Assembly: GCA_039821605.1 (NCBI GenBank)
Contig: JBCBNV010000001.1
Location: forward strand, 434,001 to 498,000
DNA from: CALBPI01 sp039821605
Lineage (GTDB): Bacteria > Pseudomonadota > Gammaproteobacteria > Steroidobacterales > Woeseiaceae
DNA: 64,000 bases
Direction: 5' to 3'
Shown here one piece after another: positions 9,597 to 18,389 of the stretch. Each line of letters starts with the position of its first letter. The first letter of the stretch is position 1. Both the position numbers and the translations under genes were made by a program. The notes beneath the pieces were generated by a model. It was not told the origin of the DNA. It saw nothing but the letters and a program-made list of their open reading frames with translations, and did no database searches.

Positions 9597-9760
9597 GGAA
9601 CGTCACAGCGAAACGGGTACAGTTTCGGCGGGGTGATTGATCGCCCCAGAGACCCGGCAGGCCCAGATAGACCTCAAATGACAACACGACGATCACTTGC
9701 AGAGGCCAACGTCGCCGCGACGTCGCGGCGCGGCACGGCCGTTCGTGTGGGGATCGCGTA

Positions 9761-11161
9761 ATGGCGATTCGAGTCTTCGATCACTACGTGCACCTGCCCG
9801 TTCTGGTCCTGGTCATCGTCGAGGCCGTGATCGTCTCGCTGGCGCTGATTCTGGGCCACACGATCGCTGACGGCGCCGGTCTGGTCGCAGACAGTACCCG
9901 AGGCGCAAACTGGGGGTTCTGGAGCTGCGGCATCACCACCATCGTGTTGCTCGGCGCCATGGCCGCCATGGGCCTGTACCGGATCGCGCTGCGCGCGCGT
10001 TACTCGGGCGTGCTCGCCCGGCTGTTCGTTGCCTTCGTACTGACGGCTGTGTTCCTGCCCTTCCTCTACTACGTGGTGCCGCCGCTCTACATCCACCCGT
10101 TGGTCATGCTCATTTCATCAGGCATTGCGATGGTGGGCCTGGCCGCGGTGCGACTCGGCTTCCTCAAGCTCGTCGACGAAAATCTGTTCAAACGCCGCAT
10201 CCTTGTGCTCGGCGCCGGCACACGTGCAGAGCAGTTTCTCAAGCTGCGGCGCATGGCTGATCAGCGCGGTTTCAAACTCGTACGCTACCTGTCGATGCCC
10301 GGTGACGAGCCCGCGCAGCTGCCCGAGAAGCGCGTGCGGCCGATGCCCGGCAACCTTTACGACTATGTGCTCGAGCACCGCATCGACGAAATTGTCATTG
10401 CGGTCGACGACCGCCGGGGTACCCTGCCCATCCGCGATCTGCTCGAGTGCCGACTCGATGGCATCGACGTGACGGATGTCATCAATTTCCTCGAGCGTGA
10501 GACGGGCAAGATCAACCTGGACCTCGTGCGTCCCAGTTGGCTCATTTTCGAAAACGGATTCCGCCGCCAGTTGCCGCGTCGAGTGGCGCAGCGAATTTTT
10601 GACATCGTCTCGAGCAGCATCGTGCTCGTGCTGGCGTCACCGATCATGTTGATCACGGCCATTGCCATCGTCATCGAAGACGGTCGCCCGGTCTTCTATC
10701 GTCAGCGGCGTGTCGGCAAGAACAATATCGACTTCGACGTGCTCAAGTTTCGCAGCATGCGCAAGGATGCAGAAGCGGAAGGCGAAGCCGTCTGGGCCAA
10801 AGAGGGCGATGATCGAGTCACGCGCGTTGGTCACATCATTCGTAAGCTGCGCATCGACGAGCTGCCCCAGCTCCTCAACGTGCTCGCCGGTCAAATGAGC
10901 GTCGTCGGCCCGCGCCCCGAGCGCCCCGAGTTCGTCGAGCGGCTCAAGGAGCAATTGCCCTACTACATGGAGCGCCACCGCGTGCGCCCGGGCATCACCG
11001 GCTGGGCACAGCTCTGCTACCCCTACGGCTCGTCGGAAAAGGACGCGTTCGAGAAGCTCCAGTTCGACCTCTACTACGTCAAGAACCGCACGCTGATCTT
11101 CGACTTCATGATCCTGCTGCAGACGGCCGAAGTCGTGCTCTGGCAGAAGGGCGCGCGCTGA
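9761..11161 (+). CDS. XrtA-associated undecaprenyl-phosphate sugar phosphotransferase (EpsB-like)
   Basis: Initiates exopolysaccharide synthesis by moving a sugar-1-phosphate onto undecaprenyl phosphate. 466 residues: four N-terminal transmembrane helices (about 10-135), a CoA-binding-like central domain (about 140-260), one more membrane segment (about 285-305) and the bacterial sugar transferase domain with KFRSMR (about 327), RKLRIDELPQL and VGPRPERPEF. It resembles the EpsB_2 family (TIGR03013) that marks XrtA loci. It heads the XrtA core after a 194-base gap with a CRP-like site, and prsK follows 39 bases downstream. Confidence 0.93.
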   Translation: MAIRVFDHYVHLPVLVLVIVEAVIVSLALILGHTIADGAGLVADSTRGANWGFWSCGITTIVLLGAMAAMGLYRIALRARYSGVLARLFVAFVLTAVFLPFLYYVVPPLYIHPLVMLISSGIAMVGLAAVRLGFLKLVDENLFKRRILVLGAGTRAEQFLKLRRMADQRGFKLVRYLSMPGDEPAQLPEKRVRPMPGNLYDYVLEHRIDEIVIAVDDRRGTLPIRDLLECRLDGIDVTDVINFLERETGKINLDLVRPSWLIFENGFRRQLPRRVAQRIFDIVSSSIVLVLASPIMLITAIAIVIEDGRPVFYRQRRVGKNNIDFDVLKFRSMRKDAEAEGEAVWAKEGDDRVTRVGHIIRKLRIDELPQLLNVLAGQMSVVGPRPERPEFVERLKEQLPYYMERHRVRPGITGWAQLCYPYGSSEKDAFEKLQFDLYYVKNRTLIFDFMILLQTAEVVLWQKGAR

Positions 11162-11188
11162 TCCGTAAGCATCGCGGGCGCGGCGCGG

Positions 11189-11194
11189 TATAGT
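11189..11194 (+). promoter_or_regulatory. -10 element immediately before prsK
   Basis: TATAGT at 11189-11194 is followed six bases later by the prsK ATG at 11201. A start at the usual distance would fall on or next to the initiation codon, so a transcript from here would be leaderless or nearly so. Confidence 0.35.
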
Positions 11195-11200
11195 CTTCGC

Positions 11201-13270
11201 ATGACGCTCGTCACACTGGGATATTCGATCGCGGCGATCGCCTACGCGGGCATGGCCGTATTCCTGCTCGCGGGTCGCAACCTGCGCTGGCCGTTCAACT
11301 ACCTCGTCGTGCTGGCCGGTATCATGATGGCCTGGGGCGTGGGCATGGCGCTCACGGCGGGGCCTGGCGCGTCGCTGGGCGCGCTCGTCGCCATCGACGG
11401 TTTGCACGCGTTTGCGATTCTGCTGTTCCTCGGGCAACTCATCCAGCGTCACGAGCGTTCGGGCTGGCGGCGCAGTTTTGCCTTGCTGCCCTGGCTGATA
11501 CCGCTGGTCTCGGCCTTTATCGCCTGGCGCGCGGCAAGCGATCAGGCGGTTGGCTTCCAGTTCGCGTACTACTTCATTGTGGCGATTTCGCTGCTGGGCC
11601 TGCTCGCCGTTGAACAGGTCTATCGCAATCCCTCGTTGCTTAACCGTCGTGTGGCCTCACTGGTGGCGGTGTCATTTGGCGCCGTGTTTGTCTTCGACCT
11701 GTTCACGTATTCGAACCTGCTCATGGCGGGACGACTCGATACGCAGATCTGGGCGGCGCGCGGCTTCGTCAACGCCATTGTCGTGCTGCCACTTTTGCTC
11801 GCGCTCAAGCGCAACCCCGACTGGGAAGCGGGTTTGTTCGTGTCTCGCCAGGTGGTGTTCTACTCGGCGAGCCTTATTGGTGTCGGCGCCTACCTCATGC
11901 TTGTCGCGTTTGGCAGCCTGTTCATGCAGCGCCTGGGCGGCGACTGGGGCGGCGCGCTGCGCATTGTGTTTCTCTCGGCGAGCATCATTCTGCTTGTGCT
12001 CATGCTGTTCTCGCAGCAGCTCCGGCGCCGCCTCAAGGTATTCCTGGCAACCCACTTCTATGCAAACCGATACGACTATCGTGAGGAGTGGTTAACGCTG
12101 ATCCGGCGCCTGGCGCAGGACTCGGCGCGCGCGCCCATGCCAGATTTGTGCCTGGACTCCCTGGTCGACATCCTCGACAGTGACGGCGGCGCGCTTTGGC
12201 TGCGGGAGCCTGACTCGGGTGTTTACCGGCGTGCCGCATCGGCAGGTGAGGGGCAGGCGCCCGAACGCATCGCGGCCGAACACCCCGTTGTGGCGTTTCT
12301 GGAGCAGTCAGGCTGGGTTCTCGATGATCGCGAGGCGCAAAGCAATCCCAAGGCGTATCGGGGGGCGCTCGATGACAGCGAGGCTTGCGATCTTCTGGCC
12401 GGCCGCATCATCGTGCCCGTTGTACTGGACGACGCGCTGACGGGCTTTGCCGCGATCAATCGTCCTCCCGGACTTCCGGATCTCAACTACGAAGACCACG
12501 ACCTGTTCCGCACCGTAGGTCGGCAACTTGCCGTGTTCCTGGAGCAGAGTCGGATCCAGCGGGATTTGACCCAGGCGCGGCAATTCGAAGTCTTCAACAA
12601 GTTCTCGGCTTACGTGATGCACGATCTCAAGAATCTCATCGCGCAGCAGTCCCTGGTGGTGGCCAATGCCAAACGCCACAAAGACGATCCCGAGTTCATC
12701 GATGATGCGATTGCCACCATCGATAACTCCGTGAAGCGTATGCGTCGCCTGCTCGGCCAGTTGGAGTCAGGCCGCGCCGGCGAGACGACACGTTCGCTGG
12801 ATCTTGTGGCCCTGCTCGAGAAGACCTGCGCCGATGTCAGTGATCGCAAGCCCGAACCGCGACTCGACAATGAGGCGGGCGACGATCCGATGCCCGTGTT
12901 TGGTGACGGCGAGCGGCTGGGTTCTGCGATTCAGCATTTGCTGCGCAATGCACAGGACGCGACGCCCGTAGACGGTGAGATTGTGGTGACGCTGCGCGCG
13001 GAGCCGGGCGCTCAGGACGCCGCTTCGCGGGCGCGCATCGAGATCCGGGACTCCGGGGCCGGCATGACGCGGGCGTTCATCGAGTCCAAGCTCTTCGAGC
13101 CGTTCGTAAGCACGAAGGGTGCGCAAGGCATGGGCATCGGCGTCTTCCAGGCGCGCGACGCGGTACAGAGTTTCGGCGGCACCGTAACCGTCGACAGTGC
13201 GCCCGGCGAGGGTACGACCTTTATCGTGTCCCTGCCGTTGCTGGCTTCCCTGCGGGAAGCGTCGGGCTAG
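11201..13270 (+). CDS. prsK: XrtA/PEP-CTERM system sensor histidine kinase PrsK
   Basis: Membrane sensor kinase of 689 residues. About eight to ten hydrophobic helices fill residues 1-285, a GAF-like domain follows (about 310-450), then a dimerisation/phosphoacceptor helix with His474 (MHDLKN) and an HATPase domain with GSAIQHLLRNAQDA, RDSGAGM and GIGVFQARDAV. Architecture and length fit TIGR02916. PrsK normally phosphorylates the sigma54-dependent regulator PrsR encoded next to it, but here the next gene is wecB on the opposite strand and no PrsR-like protein is encoded in the window. The signal is unknown. It probably has its own promoter. Confidence 0.95.
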   Translation: MTLVTLGYSIAAIAYAGMAVFLLAGRNLRWPFNYLVVLAGIMMAWGVGMALTAGPGASLGALVAIDGLHAFAILLFLGQLIQRHERSGWRRSFALLPWLIPLVSAFIAWRAASDQAVGFQFAYYFIVAISLLGLLAVEQVYRNPSLLNRRVASLVAVSFGAVFVFDLFTYSNLLMAGRLDTQIWAARGFVNAIVVLPLLLALKRNPDWEAGLFVSRQVVFYSASLIGVGAYLMLVAFGSLFMQRLGGDWGGALRIVFLSASIILLVLMLFSQQLRRRLKVFLATHFYANRYDYREEWLTLIRRLAQDSARAPMPDLCLDSLVDILDSDGGALWLREPDSGVYRRAASAGEGQAPERIAAEHPVVAFLEQSGWVLDDREAQSNPKAYRGALDDSEACDLLAGRIIVPVVLDDALTGFAAINRPPGLPDLNYEDHDLFRTVGRQLAVFLEQSRIQRDLTQARQFEVFNKFSAYVMHDLKNLIAQQSLVVANAKRHKDDPEFIDDAIATIDNSVKRMRRLLGQLESGRAGETTRSLDLVALLEKTCADVSDRKPEPRLDNEAGDDPMPVFGDGERLGSAIQHLLRNAQDATPVDGEIVVTLRAEPGAQDAASRARIEIRDSGAGMTRAFIESKLFEPFVSTKGAQGMGIGVFQARDAVQSFGGTVTVDSAPGEGTTFIVSLPLLASLREASG

Positions 13271-13273
13271 CAG

Positions 13274-14377
13274 CTATACGCGGTCGAGAAAGCGCTTCAG
13301 GCTCGTCACGCAACGCGATGCCGTGGCGCCATCCCAGAGCTCGGGGCGACGCCCCGTGGGCCATTCGCCAGACAGCGCTTCGGTGACACTGTCCTGCAGG
13401 GTGTCAGGCGTCACCAGCCGGTTGGTGCCCATCGTAATCGTTATCGGGCGCTCGGTGTTCGGGCGCAGCGTGAGGCAGGGGATCCCGAGGTAGGTCGTCT
13501 CCTCCTGCAAACCGCCCGAGTCCGTAATGCAGAGTGCGCTCTGCGTCACGAGGTGCATGAAGGGCACGTAGGACAGCGGTTCGAGCACGGTCAATCCTGG
13601 CGCATCCGTGAGTCGGTCGAGCAGGTTGAACCGCGTCAGGCGCTCACGCGTGCGCGGGTGCGCCACAAAGAGCAACGGAATGTGGTTTGCGGCGATCTCC
13701 GTGAGGGTGTCGATGATGCTCGCGAGCGTCGGTTTCTCGTCGACATTCGACGGCCGGTGCAGGGTCATGACGCCGAAGCGCTCGGGCAAATCCAGATCGA
13801 TGTCTGCGCCCGCCGCTTCGATGCGGCTGCGTAAGAGCTCAAACGAGTCGAGCATGATGTTGCCAACGCACTCGAAAGCGGCATCGGGTTTGCCCTCGGC
13901 ACGAAGGTTTTCGTCGGCATCGGGTGAGGGCGTCCAGAGCAGGTCGGAGATGGCGTCCGTGGCGAGGCGGTTGAGTTCCTCGGGCATACCTCGGTCGTTG
14001 CTGCGCAATCCGGCCTCGAGATGCACAACGGGTACCTGCAGCTTCGCGGCTGACATGGCGCAGGCAATGGTCGAGTTGACGTCACCGACCACGATGACGC
14101 AGGCCGGGCGGTGTTCCATGCACACCTGTTCGTATTCGATCATCACCCGACCCGTCTGCTCGCCGTGCGAACCCGACCCCACGCCCAGGTGGAACCCGGG
14201 CTCGGGCAGCCCCAGATCGGCAAAAAACGCGTCCGACATGTTGTAGTCGTAGTGTTGACCCGTGTGCACAATGACCGGCGCCGCCCAGTCGGTTGCGGCA
14301 AGCGCGTGGTAGAGCGGTGCAACCTTCATGAAATTGGGCCGCGCGGCAGCCACCAGGTGTACGGAAAGTCGGGACAT
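13274..14377 (-). CDS. wecB: UDP-N-acetylglucosamine 2-epimerase (non-hydrolysing)
   Basis: Interconverts UDP-GlcNAc and UDP-ManNAc. 367 residues with RPNFMKVAPL near the N-terminus, HTGQHYDYNM, GDVNST, HLEAGLRS and TDSGGLQEET, which are the UDP-binding and catalytic motifs. ATG at 14377 was chosen; an upstream TTG would add eleven non-homologous residues. It is transcribed against its neighbours, ends three bases from prsK and occupies the slot where XrtA loci usually carry prsR. No UDP-ManNAc dehydrogenase is seen, so ManNAc itself or a product made elsewhere is likely used. Confidence 0.95.
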   Translation of the reverse strand: MSRLSVHLVAAARPNFMKVAPLYHALAATDWAAPVIVHTGQHYDYNMSDAFFADLGLPEPGFHLGVGSGSHGEQTGRVMIEYEQVCMEHRPACVIVVGDVNSTIACAMSAAKLQVPVVHLEAGLRSNDRGMPEELNRLATDAISDLLWTPSPDADENLRAEGKPDAAFECVGNIMLDSFELLRSRIEAAGADIDLDLPERFGVMTLHRPSNVDEKPTLASIIDTLTEIAANHIPLLFVAHPRTRERLTRFNLLDRLTDAPGLTVLEPLSYVPFMHLVTQSALCITDSGGLQEETTYLGIPCLTLRPNTERPITITMGTNRLVTPDTLQDSVTEALSGEWPTGRRPELWDGATASRCVTSLKRFLDRV

Positions 14378-14445
14378 GGTCTCGGGTTTCGGTAGTCGTT
14401 TGCGGCGCAAGGGTAGCAGGTTTCAGAAACTGCGGAGCCTGTTCC

Positions 14446-14474
14446 TTGAAGGGGGTGGCTCATGTGCTTAAGAT
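14446..14474 (+). promoter_or_regulatory. Candidate promoter for the tRNA-like gene
   Basis: TTGAAG (14446-14451) and TAAGAT (14469-14474), spacer 17, end 10 bases before the first paired base of the tRNA-like sequence. Each box matches consensus at four of six positions. Confidence 0.35.
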
Positions 14475-14484
14475 GAAATAAAAC

Positions 14485-14560
14485 AGGCGCGTAGCTCAGG
14501 GGTAGAGCACTGCCAATACACGGCAATGGTCGGAGGTTCGAGTCCTACCCGCGCCTACCA
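14485..14560 (+). tRNA. tRNA-Val-like gene with aberrant anticodon and T arms
   Basis: A cloverleaf can be drawn. There is a perfect 7-bp acceptor stem (14485-14491 with 14550-14556), discriminator A and encoded CCA (14558-14560). The D arm is GCTC/GAGC with loop AGGGGTA, and the T loop is a canonical TTCGAGT. The anticodon loop reads AATACAC, giving anticodon UAC (valine), and the acceptor and body resemble proteobacterial tRNA-Val. Three defects stand out: A instead of the near-invariant U at position 33, a C-A mismatch at 27/43, and a T stem that pairs only if A14547 is bulged. It may be a decaying or non-canonical tRNA. Confidence 0.6.
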
Positions 14561-14917
14561 TTTTTGACAGGGGACAGGCCGCGGCGGCGGCCGTCAATAT
14601 GTTAACTGGCGCCATGCCGGGGAACCTCGGGGTTCGCTGGCGTCAGACTATTGTGAGACTACGGTCCAGGTGGCGACAGCGACCCTTTTGGGGGGTCCTG
14701 GCGTTTTGTGACGCAGTTCACACTTTGCGGCGGGCCTGCCACACGGTATGCGGCCCGCGTCTTGGATACGATGCGGTGGGATGGGCGTCCGGACCGCGAC
14801 GTCCGTGCAACGACCAGCGCCGCGCTCTTGCAACGGATCTGTAACGAGCTGGCCGCACGATTCGGGAACGATGGCCGGCATGACCGTTCAAATGCACGGG
14901 GACGAGTAGGGGACACG
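14561..14917. other. 357-base intergenic region upstream of prsT
   Basis: Holds a perfect CRP-like palindrome (14707-14722) and GC-rich short inverted repeats. Possible -10 elements are TATGCG at 14747 and TACGAT at 14767, neither strong. The prsT frame stays open back to 14708 but that extension has no signal peptide, so it is treated as leader. No riboswitch or small gene recognised. Confidence 0.4.
14707..14722. promoter_or_regulatory. Perfect CRP-like palindrome upstream of prsT
   Basis: TGTGA-CGCAGT-TCACA matches the CRP/Vfr/Clp consensus at all ten half-site positions, 196 bases before the prsT start. The spacer is nearly identical to that of the site at 39584-39599 (CGCAGT against CGCAGC). 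Confidence 0.62.
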
Positions 14918-17710
14918 ATGACACGGGTAAGACGCCAGACGGGGCTTCGTCGCCTGGGACAGGGGCTGTGCCTCGCTGTAGTGATGGCCGTTGCGGGCTG
15001 CGGCGTGGACGACGCCGGCCGCATGGAGCGCGCCAACGCGGCCTTTGAGGCGGGGGACTACCGCGCCGCTGCCATCGATGCGCGCGCCGTACTTCAAAAC
15101 GACAGCAGAAACTTGAGAGCACGCCTGCTGCTTGCGCGCTCGGCGCTCAACGTCGGAGACGGTGCTTCCGCCGAGAAGGAATTCCGCCGCGCGCTCGATC
15201 TTGGTCTGACGCTTGACGACGTTGGCCTCGAGCTTGCGCAATCGGTGGCGCTGCAGCAGAACTTCGAAGCGCTGCTCGAAGAGTTTCCGCCTGACAGCCT
15301 CGCCGTGGATGACCGGCCGGAGCTGTTCCTGCTTCGGGGTGGTGCGCAGCGTGCGCTCGGCGACAGCGACGCCGCGATTGAATCGCTCGAGGAAGCCGTG
15401 CGGCTGGACAGCTCGCTGGTCAAGGCGCGGCTGGCGCTGCTCGGTATCGCGCTCGATAAGGGCGAGCTCAACAACGCGAGCCTCATGATCGAGCAGCTCA
15501 AGCAGGACGCCCCGGAAGAAGTCAGTCTGTGGCTGCTGTCCGCGCGCTACAACGTCATCCGTCAGCAGATGGATGCCGCCACCGCAGATTTCGAGCAGGG
15601 CTTGTCCATCGCCCGCAGTAACGACGACCCGTCGGAGGCCATTGCGCCGCTCCAGGGCCTGTTTGATATCGCACTCGGCAGCAGCGACGGTGACACGGCC
15701 CGCGCCCGGCTGTCCGAATTGCAGGCCATCGCGCCCGACGCCTGGGGCACGACGTTCCGTGCGGCCAAAATCGAGTTCCTCGAGGAGGACTGGGAAGCAT
15801 CCAAGGCCCTGCTGCAGGAGACGCAGAAGCAGGTCGATGCACCGCCGATTCGCGAGCTGCTCGGATTCGTGCATTACAAGCTCGGCGAGTATGCACAGGC
15901 CGACATGATGTTGTCGTCGATCTATCGCACTGAGGGTGTGGGGTCGGAGTCTGTCCTCGTCCTCGCGGAAGTTCGCCGACAGATGAACCGCCCCGAACCC
16001 ATTGTCGACACGCTGGCGCCGCTCATCGAGGGCAGCGAAGACCCCGAGGCGTTGTCTTCAGCACTGCGCATTACGCTGGCGTCGGGCTCTATCGAGGACT
16101 CGATCATGGTGGCGGAGCGCAACGTATCGCGCTTCCCCGACAACGCATTGCTGTTGCTCGACCTCGCGACGGCGTACTCGGCGGCGGGTCGCCTCAAGGA
16201 GGCCGACGAGGTGCTGTCGCAACTGGAGACGGGCGAATCGGGTGTTGCCATGCGTCGCGACATCCTCATGACGCTGACACAGATTCGCGGCGGCGATTTC
16301 AATGCGGCGTCGATCACGGCGTCGAAGCTGGCCAGCGACTATCCGGATGAGCCCGTGGCACTCATGATGGCCGGTGACACTGCCGTCCGGCTGGGCAACC
16401 TCGAGCTCGCCAAGACCCGGTTCACGGCCGCGTCGGAGTTGTCGCCCGAGGATCCCGTGCCGCTCAAGAACCTGGCCCGCGTCGCGGCTGCGCAGGGTGA
16501 CTACGACGCGGCCAACGCCTTGCTGAATCAATCGCTCGAATTGTTGCCCGACGACGTTGGCGCGTTCCTGGGGCTCTCGCAGGTGGCGCTGCTGTCGGGC
16601 GACCGCACGGCGGCCGTTGATTGGCTGAAGCGCGCGGTCCAGGCAGACCCGAGCGCAACCTCGGTGTCTGCGAGACTGGCGCGGTTGCAGATCGAGGAGG
16701 GCGAGTTGTCTTCGGCGCGTACGACGATCGTCTCGGCGATGCAGAGCGCGCCTAACGACACCACACTGGCGCTGATGCTGGGCGAAGTCAGCCTCGCTTC
16801 AGGCGAAGTTGAAGACGCGACCGAGCAGTTTGGTGCCGTCATCGGTATGGACGAGACGCTTCCGGGTGGTTATCGCGGCCTGGCGCTGGCCTACCTGGCG
16901 TCGGATCGGGCCGATGACGCACGCACCGTGCTGCGGCGCGCGACGCGACGCGGCGCTAGTGACCTGCGCTCCGACATGATGCTGGCGATGCTCTACGTGC
17001 GCGACGGCGACTACGGCCAGGCGACGCGGCTCATCGACGACTGGAAGAGCAAGGACAGCTCGCTCGACTACCCGTATCTCGTAGAGGGTGAGCTCAAACT
17101 CGCGCGCGAAGAGACCGCCGCAGCTGCAGAGGCATTCGAACGCGCCTGGCAACGCCGCAAGGCCTGGAACACGGCTGCACGTCATGCCGTTGCGGGTTTG
17201 ACCGGTGACCTGGCGTCGCCGATGTCGCTGGCCGAAGCATTCAGCGCCGAGGCGCCGGATCACCTGCCCAGCAAGGTGTTGCTGGCGCAGGGCTACCAGC
17301 AGCTGGGTGACTACGCAAAAGCGATTCCCCAGTACGAGCGCGCCGTAGCCATCGCGCCCGACAACGCACTGTTGCGCAACAACCTGGCCTGGACGCTGTT
17401 CGCCAATGGTGACGACGGCGCCGTGGTGCACGCGCGGGCCGCCTATGAAGCCGACGGCGACAATCCGGCCATTGCGGACACGCTGGGGTGGATTCTTGCC
17501 CGACAGGGTCAGACCGACGAGGCCTTGCCGTTGCTTGAGTCGGCGTTCTCCAAGATCCCGCAAAACCGCGAGGTGGCCTGGCACCTGGCTTACGTCGCTG
17601 CGGAACAGGGCAACGCGCAGCGCGCCAGAGAATTGCTCGACAGTGCCCTTGCCGGTGACGTCGAGTTCATGGGCCGTGCAGAGGCGCAGGCGCTGCGCGA
17701 CCGCTTGTAA
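14918..17710 (+). CDS. prsT: XrtA/PEP-CTERM system TPR-repeat lipoprotein PrsT
   Basis: A 930-residue lipoprotein. Lipobox AVAGC puts the acylated cysteine at 28, and the rest is an array of tetratricopeptide repeats (for example the G-DY--A repeats near 40 and QLGDYAKAIPQYERAVAIAPDNALLRNNLAW at about 790-820, quoted only as location). Length and pattern fit TIGR02917. ATG 14918 was chosen because it begins the signal peptide and is preceded by AGGGG (14907-14912). TPR proteins of this kind are thought to scaffold the export machinery. Its TAA overlaps the next ATG (TAATG), so the two genes are coupled. Confidence 0.93.
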   Translation: MTRVRRQTGLRRLGQGLCLAVVMAVAGCGVDDAGRMERANAAFEAGDYRAAAIDARAVLQNDSRNLRARLLLARSALNVGDGASAEKEFRRALDLGLTLDDVGLELAQSVALQQNFEALLEEFPPDSLAVDDRPELFLLRGGAQRALGDSDAAIESLEEAVRLDSSLVKARLALLGIALDKGELNNASLMIEQLKQDAPEEVSLWLLSARYNVIRQQMDAATADFEQGLSIARSNDDPSEAIAPLQGLFDIALGSSDGDTARARLSELQAIAPDAWGTTFRAAKIEFLEEDWEASKALLQETQKQVDAPPIRELLGFVHYKLGEYAQADMMLSSIYRTEGVGSESVLVLAEVRRQMNRPEPIVDTLAPLIEGSEDPEALSSALRITLASGSIEDSIMVAERNVSRFPDNALLLLDLATAYSAAGRLKEADEVLSQLETGESGVAMRRDILMTLTQIRGGDFNAASITASKLASDYPDEPVALMMAGDTAVRLGNLELAKTRFTAASELSPEDPVPLKNLARVAAAQGDYDAANALLNQSLELLPDDVGAFLGLSQVALLSGDRTAAVDWLKRAVQADPSATSVSARLARLQIEEGELSSARTTIVSAMQSAPNDTTLALMLGEVSLASGEVEDATEQFGAVIGMDETLPGGYRGLALAYLASDRADDARTVLRRATRRGASDLRSDMMLAMLYVRDGDYGQATRLIDDWKSKDSSLDYPYLVEGELKLAREETAAAAEAFERAWQRRKAWNTAARHAVAGLTGDLASPMSLAEAFSAEAPDHLPSKVLLAQGYQQLGDYAKAIPQYERAVAIAPDNALLRNNLAWTLFANGDDGAVVHARAAYEADGDNPAIADTLGWILARQGQTDEALPLLESAFSKIPQNREVAWHLAYVAAEQGNAQRARELLDSALAGDVEFMGRAEAQALRDRL

Positions 17711-18345
17711 TGAAGGGCAGGAGCAGCAAGGTCATGAAGGGGTTCGCAGGAGTCGTCGTCGCACTGGCGACGCTAGTGGCGGGTTGTGCCGGCGGTGTAC
17801 CCGCGGCCGATATCACGGGGGCGCCTGAGCCCGCGGAAGCCGCTGACTACATCATCGGGCCGGGCGACAGCCTCTCGGTCTTTGTCTGGGGCCATCAGGA
17901 CCTCACGACGGACGTCATCGTGCGACCCGACGGTGACATCTCCACGCCGCTCGTCGAAGACCTGACGGCAGCGGGCAAGACGCCGACCAAGCTTGCGCGC
18001 GATGTTGAGCAAGCCCTGGCTGAGTACATTCGCACGCCGACGGTCACCGTGATGGTGCGCAACTTTGTGGGTGAGTTCCAAAGCCAGATTCGAGTCGTTG
18101 GCCAGGCGACGCAGCCGCAGTCACTGCCTTACCGCAATGGCATGACCTTGCTCGACGTCATGATTGCCGTGGGTGGCTTGTCCGAGTTCGCGGCGGGCAA
18201 CAAGGCGCAGGTCGTGCGCAAGGTCGACGGCGAGGAACAGGTGATTCGTGTCCGCATTAATGACCTGCTCAACAATGGCCGTATGGACCAGAACATTCGC
18301 ATGTTGCCTGGTGATGTCCTGATTATTCCCGAGTCGTTTTTCTGA
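17710..18345 (+). CDS. Outer-membrane polysaccharide export lipoprotein (Wza/EpsE-type)
   Basis: 211 residues with a signal peptide and lipobox LVAGC (Cys26). The poly_export domain follows (YIIGPGDSLSVFVWGH, about 51-66; VRPDGDISTPLV), then a SLBB-like region (about 115-200) with the ending LPGDVLIIPESFF. Short single-SLBB form, matching the XrtA family TIGR03027. A second ATG at 17734 with AGGAG before it would still keep the signal peptide and may be the real start. Expected to form or contact the export channel with the chain-length protein downstream. Confidence 0.93.
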   Translation: MKGRSSKVMKGFAGVVVALATLVAGCAGGVPAADITGAPEPAEAADYIIGPGDSLSVFVWGHQDLTTDVIVRPDGDISTPLVEDLTAAGKTPTKLARDVEQALAEYIRTPTVTVMVRNFVGEFQSQIRVVGQATQPQSLPYRNGMTLLDVMIAVGGLSEFAAGNKAQVVRKVDGEEQVIRVRINDLLNNGRMDQNIRMLPGDVLIIPESFF

Positions 18346-18389
18346 CCGACGTTCGGGATTCGACGTGTAGTCGGAGAGAGTCACAACTT

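Noticed and set aside
13274..14377. Possibility that wecB is a prophage or transposon passenger
   Set aside because: No integrase, transposase, terminal inverted repeat or target duplication is visible around it; only orientation is unusual.
14561..14570. TTTTT after the tRNA-like CCA as an intrinsic terminator
   Set aside because: There is no separate GC-rich hairpin directly before the short T-run.
14561..14917. Second c-di-GMP riboswitch before prsT
   Set aside because: The GACGCAAAGC core and the 3' AGCGGGG element are both missing; only unrelated short hairpins are present.
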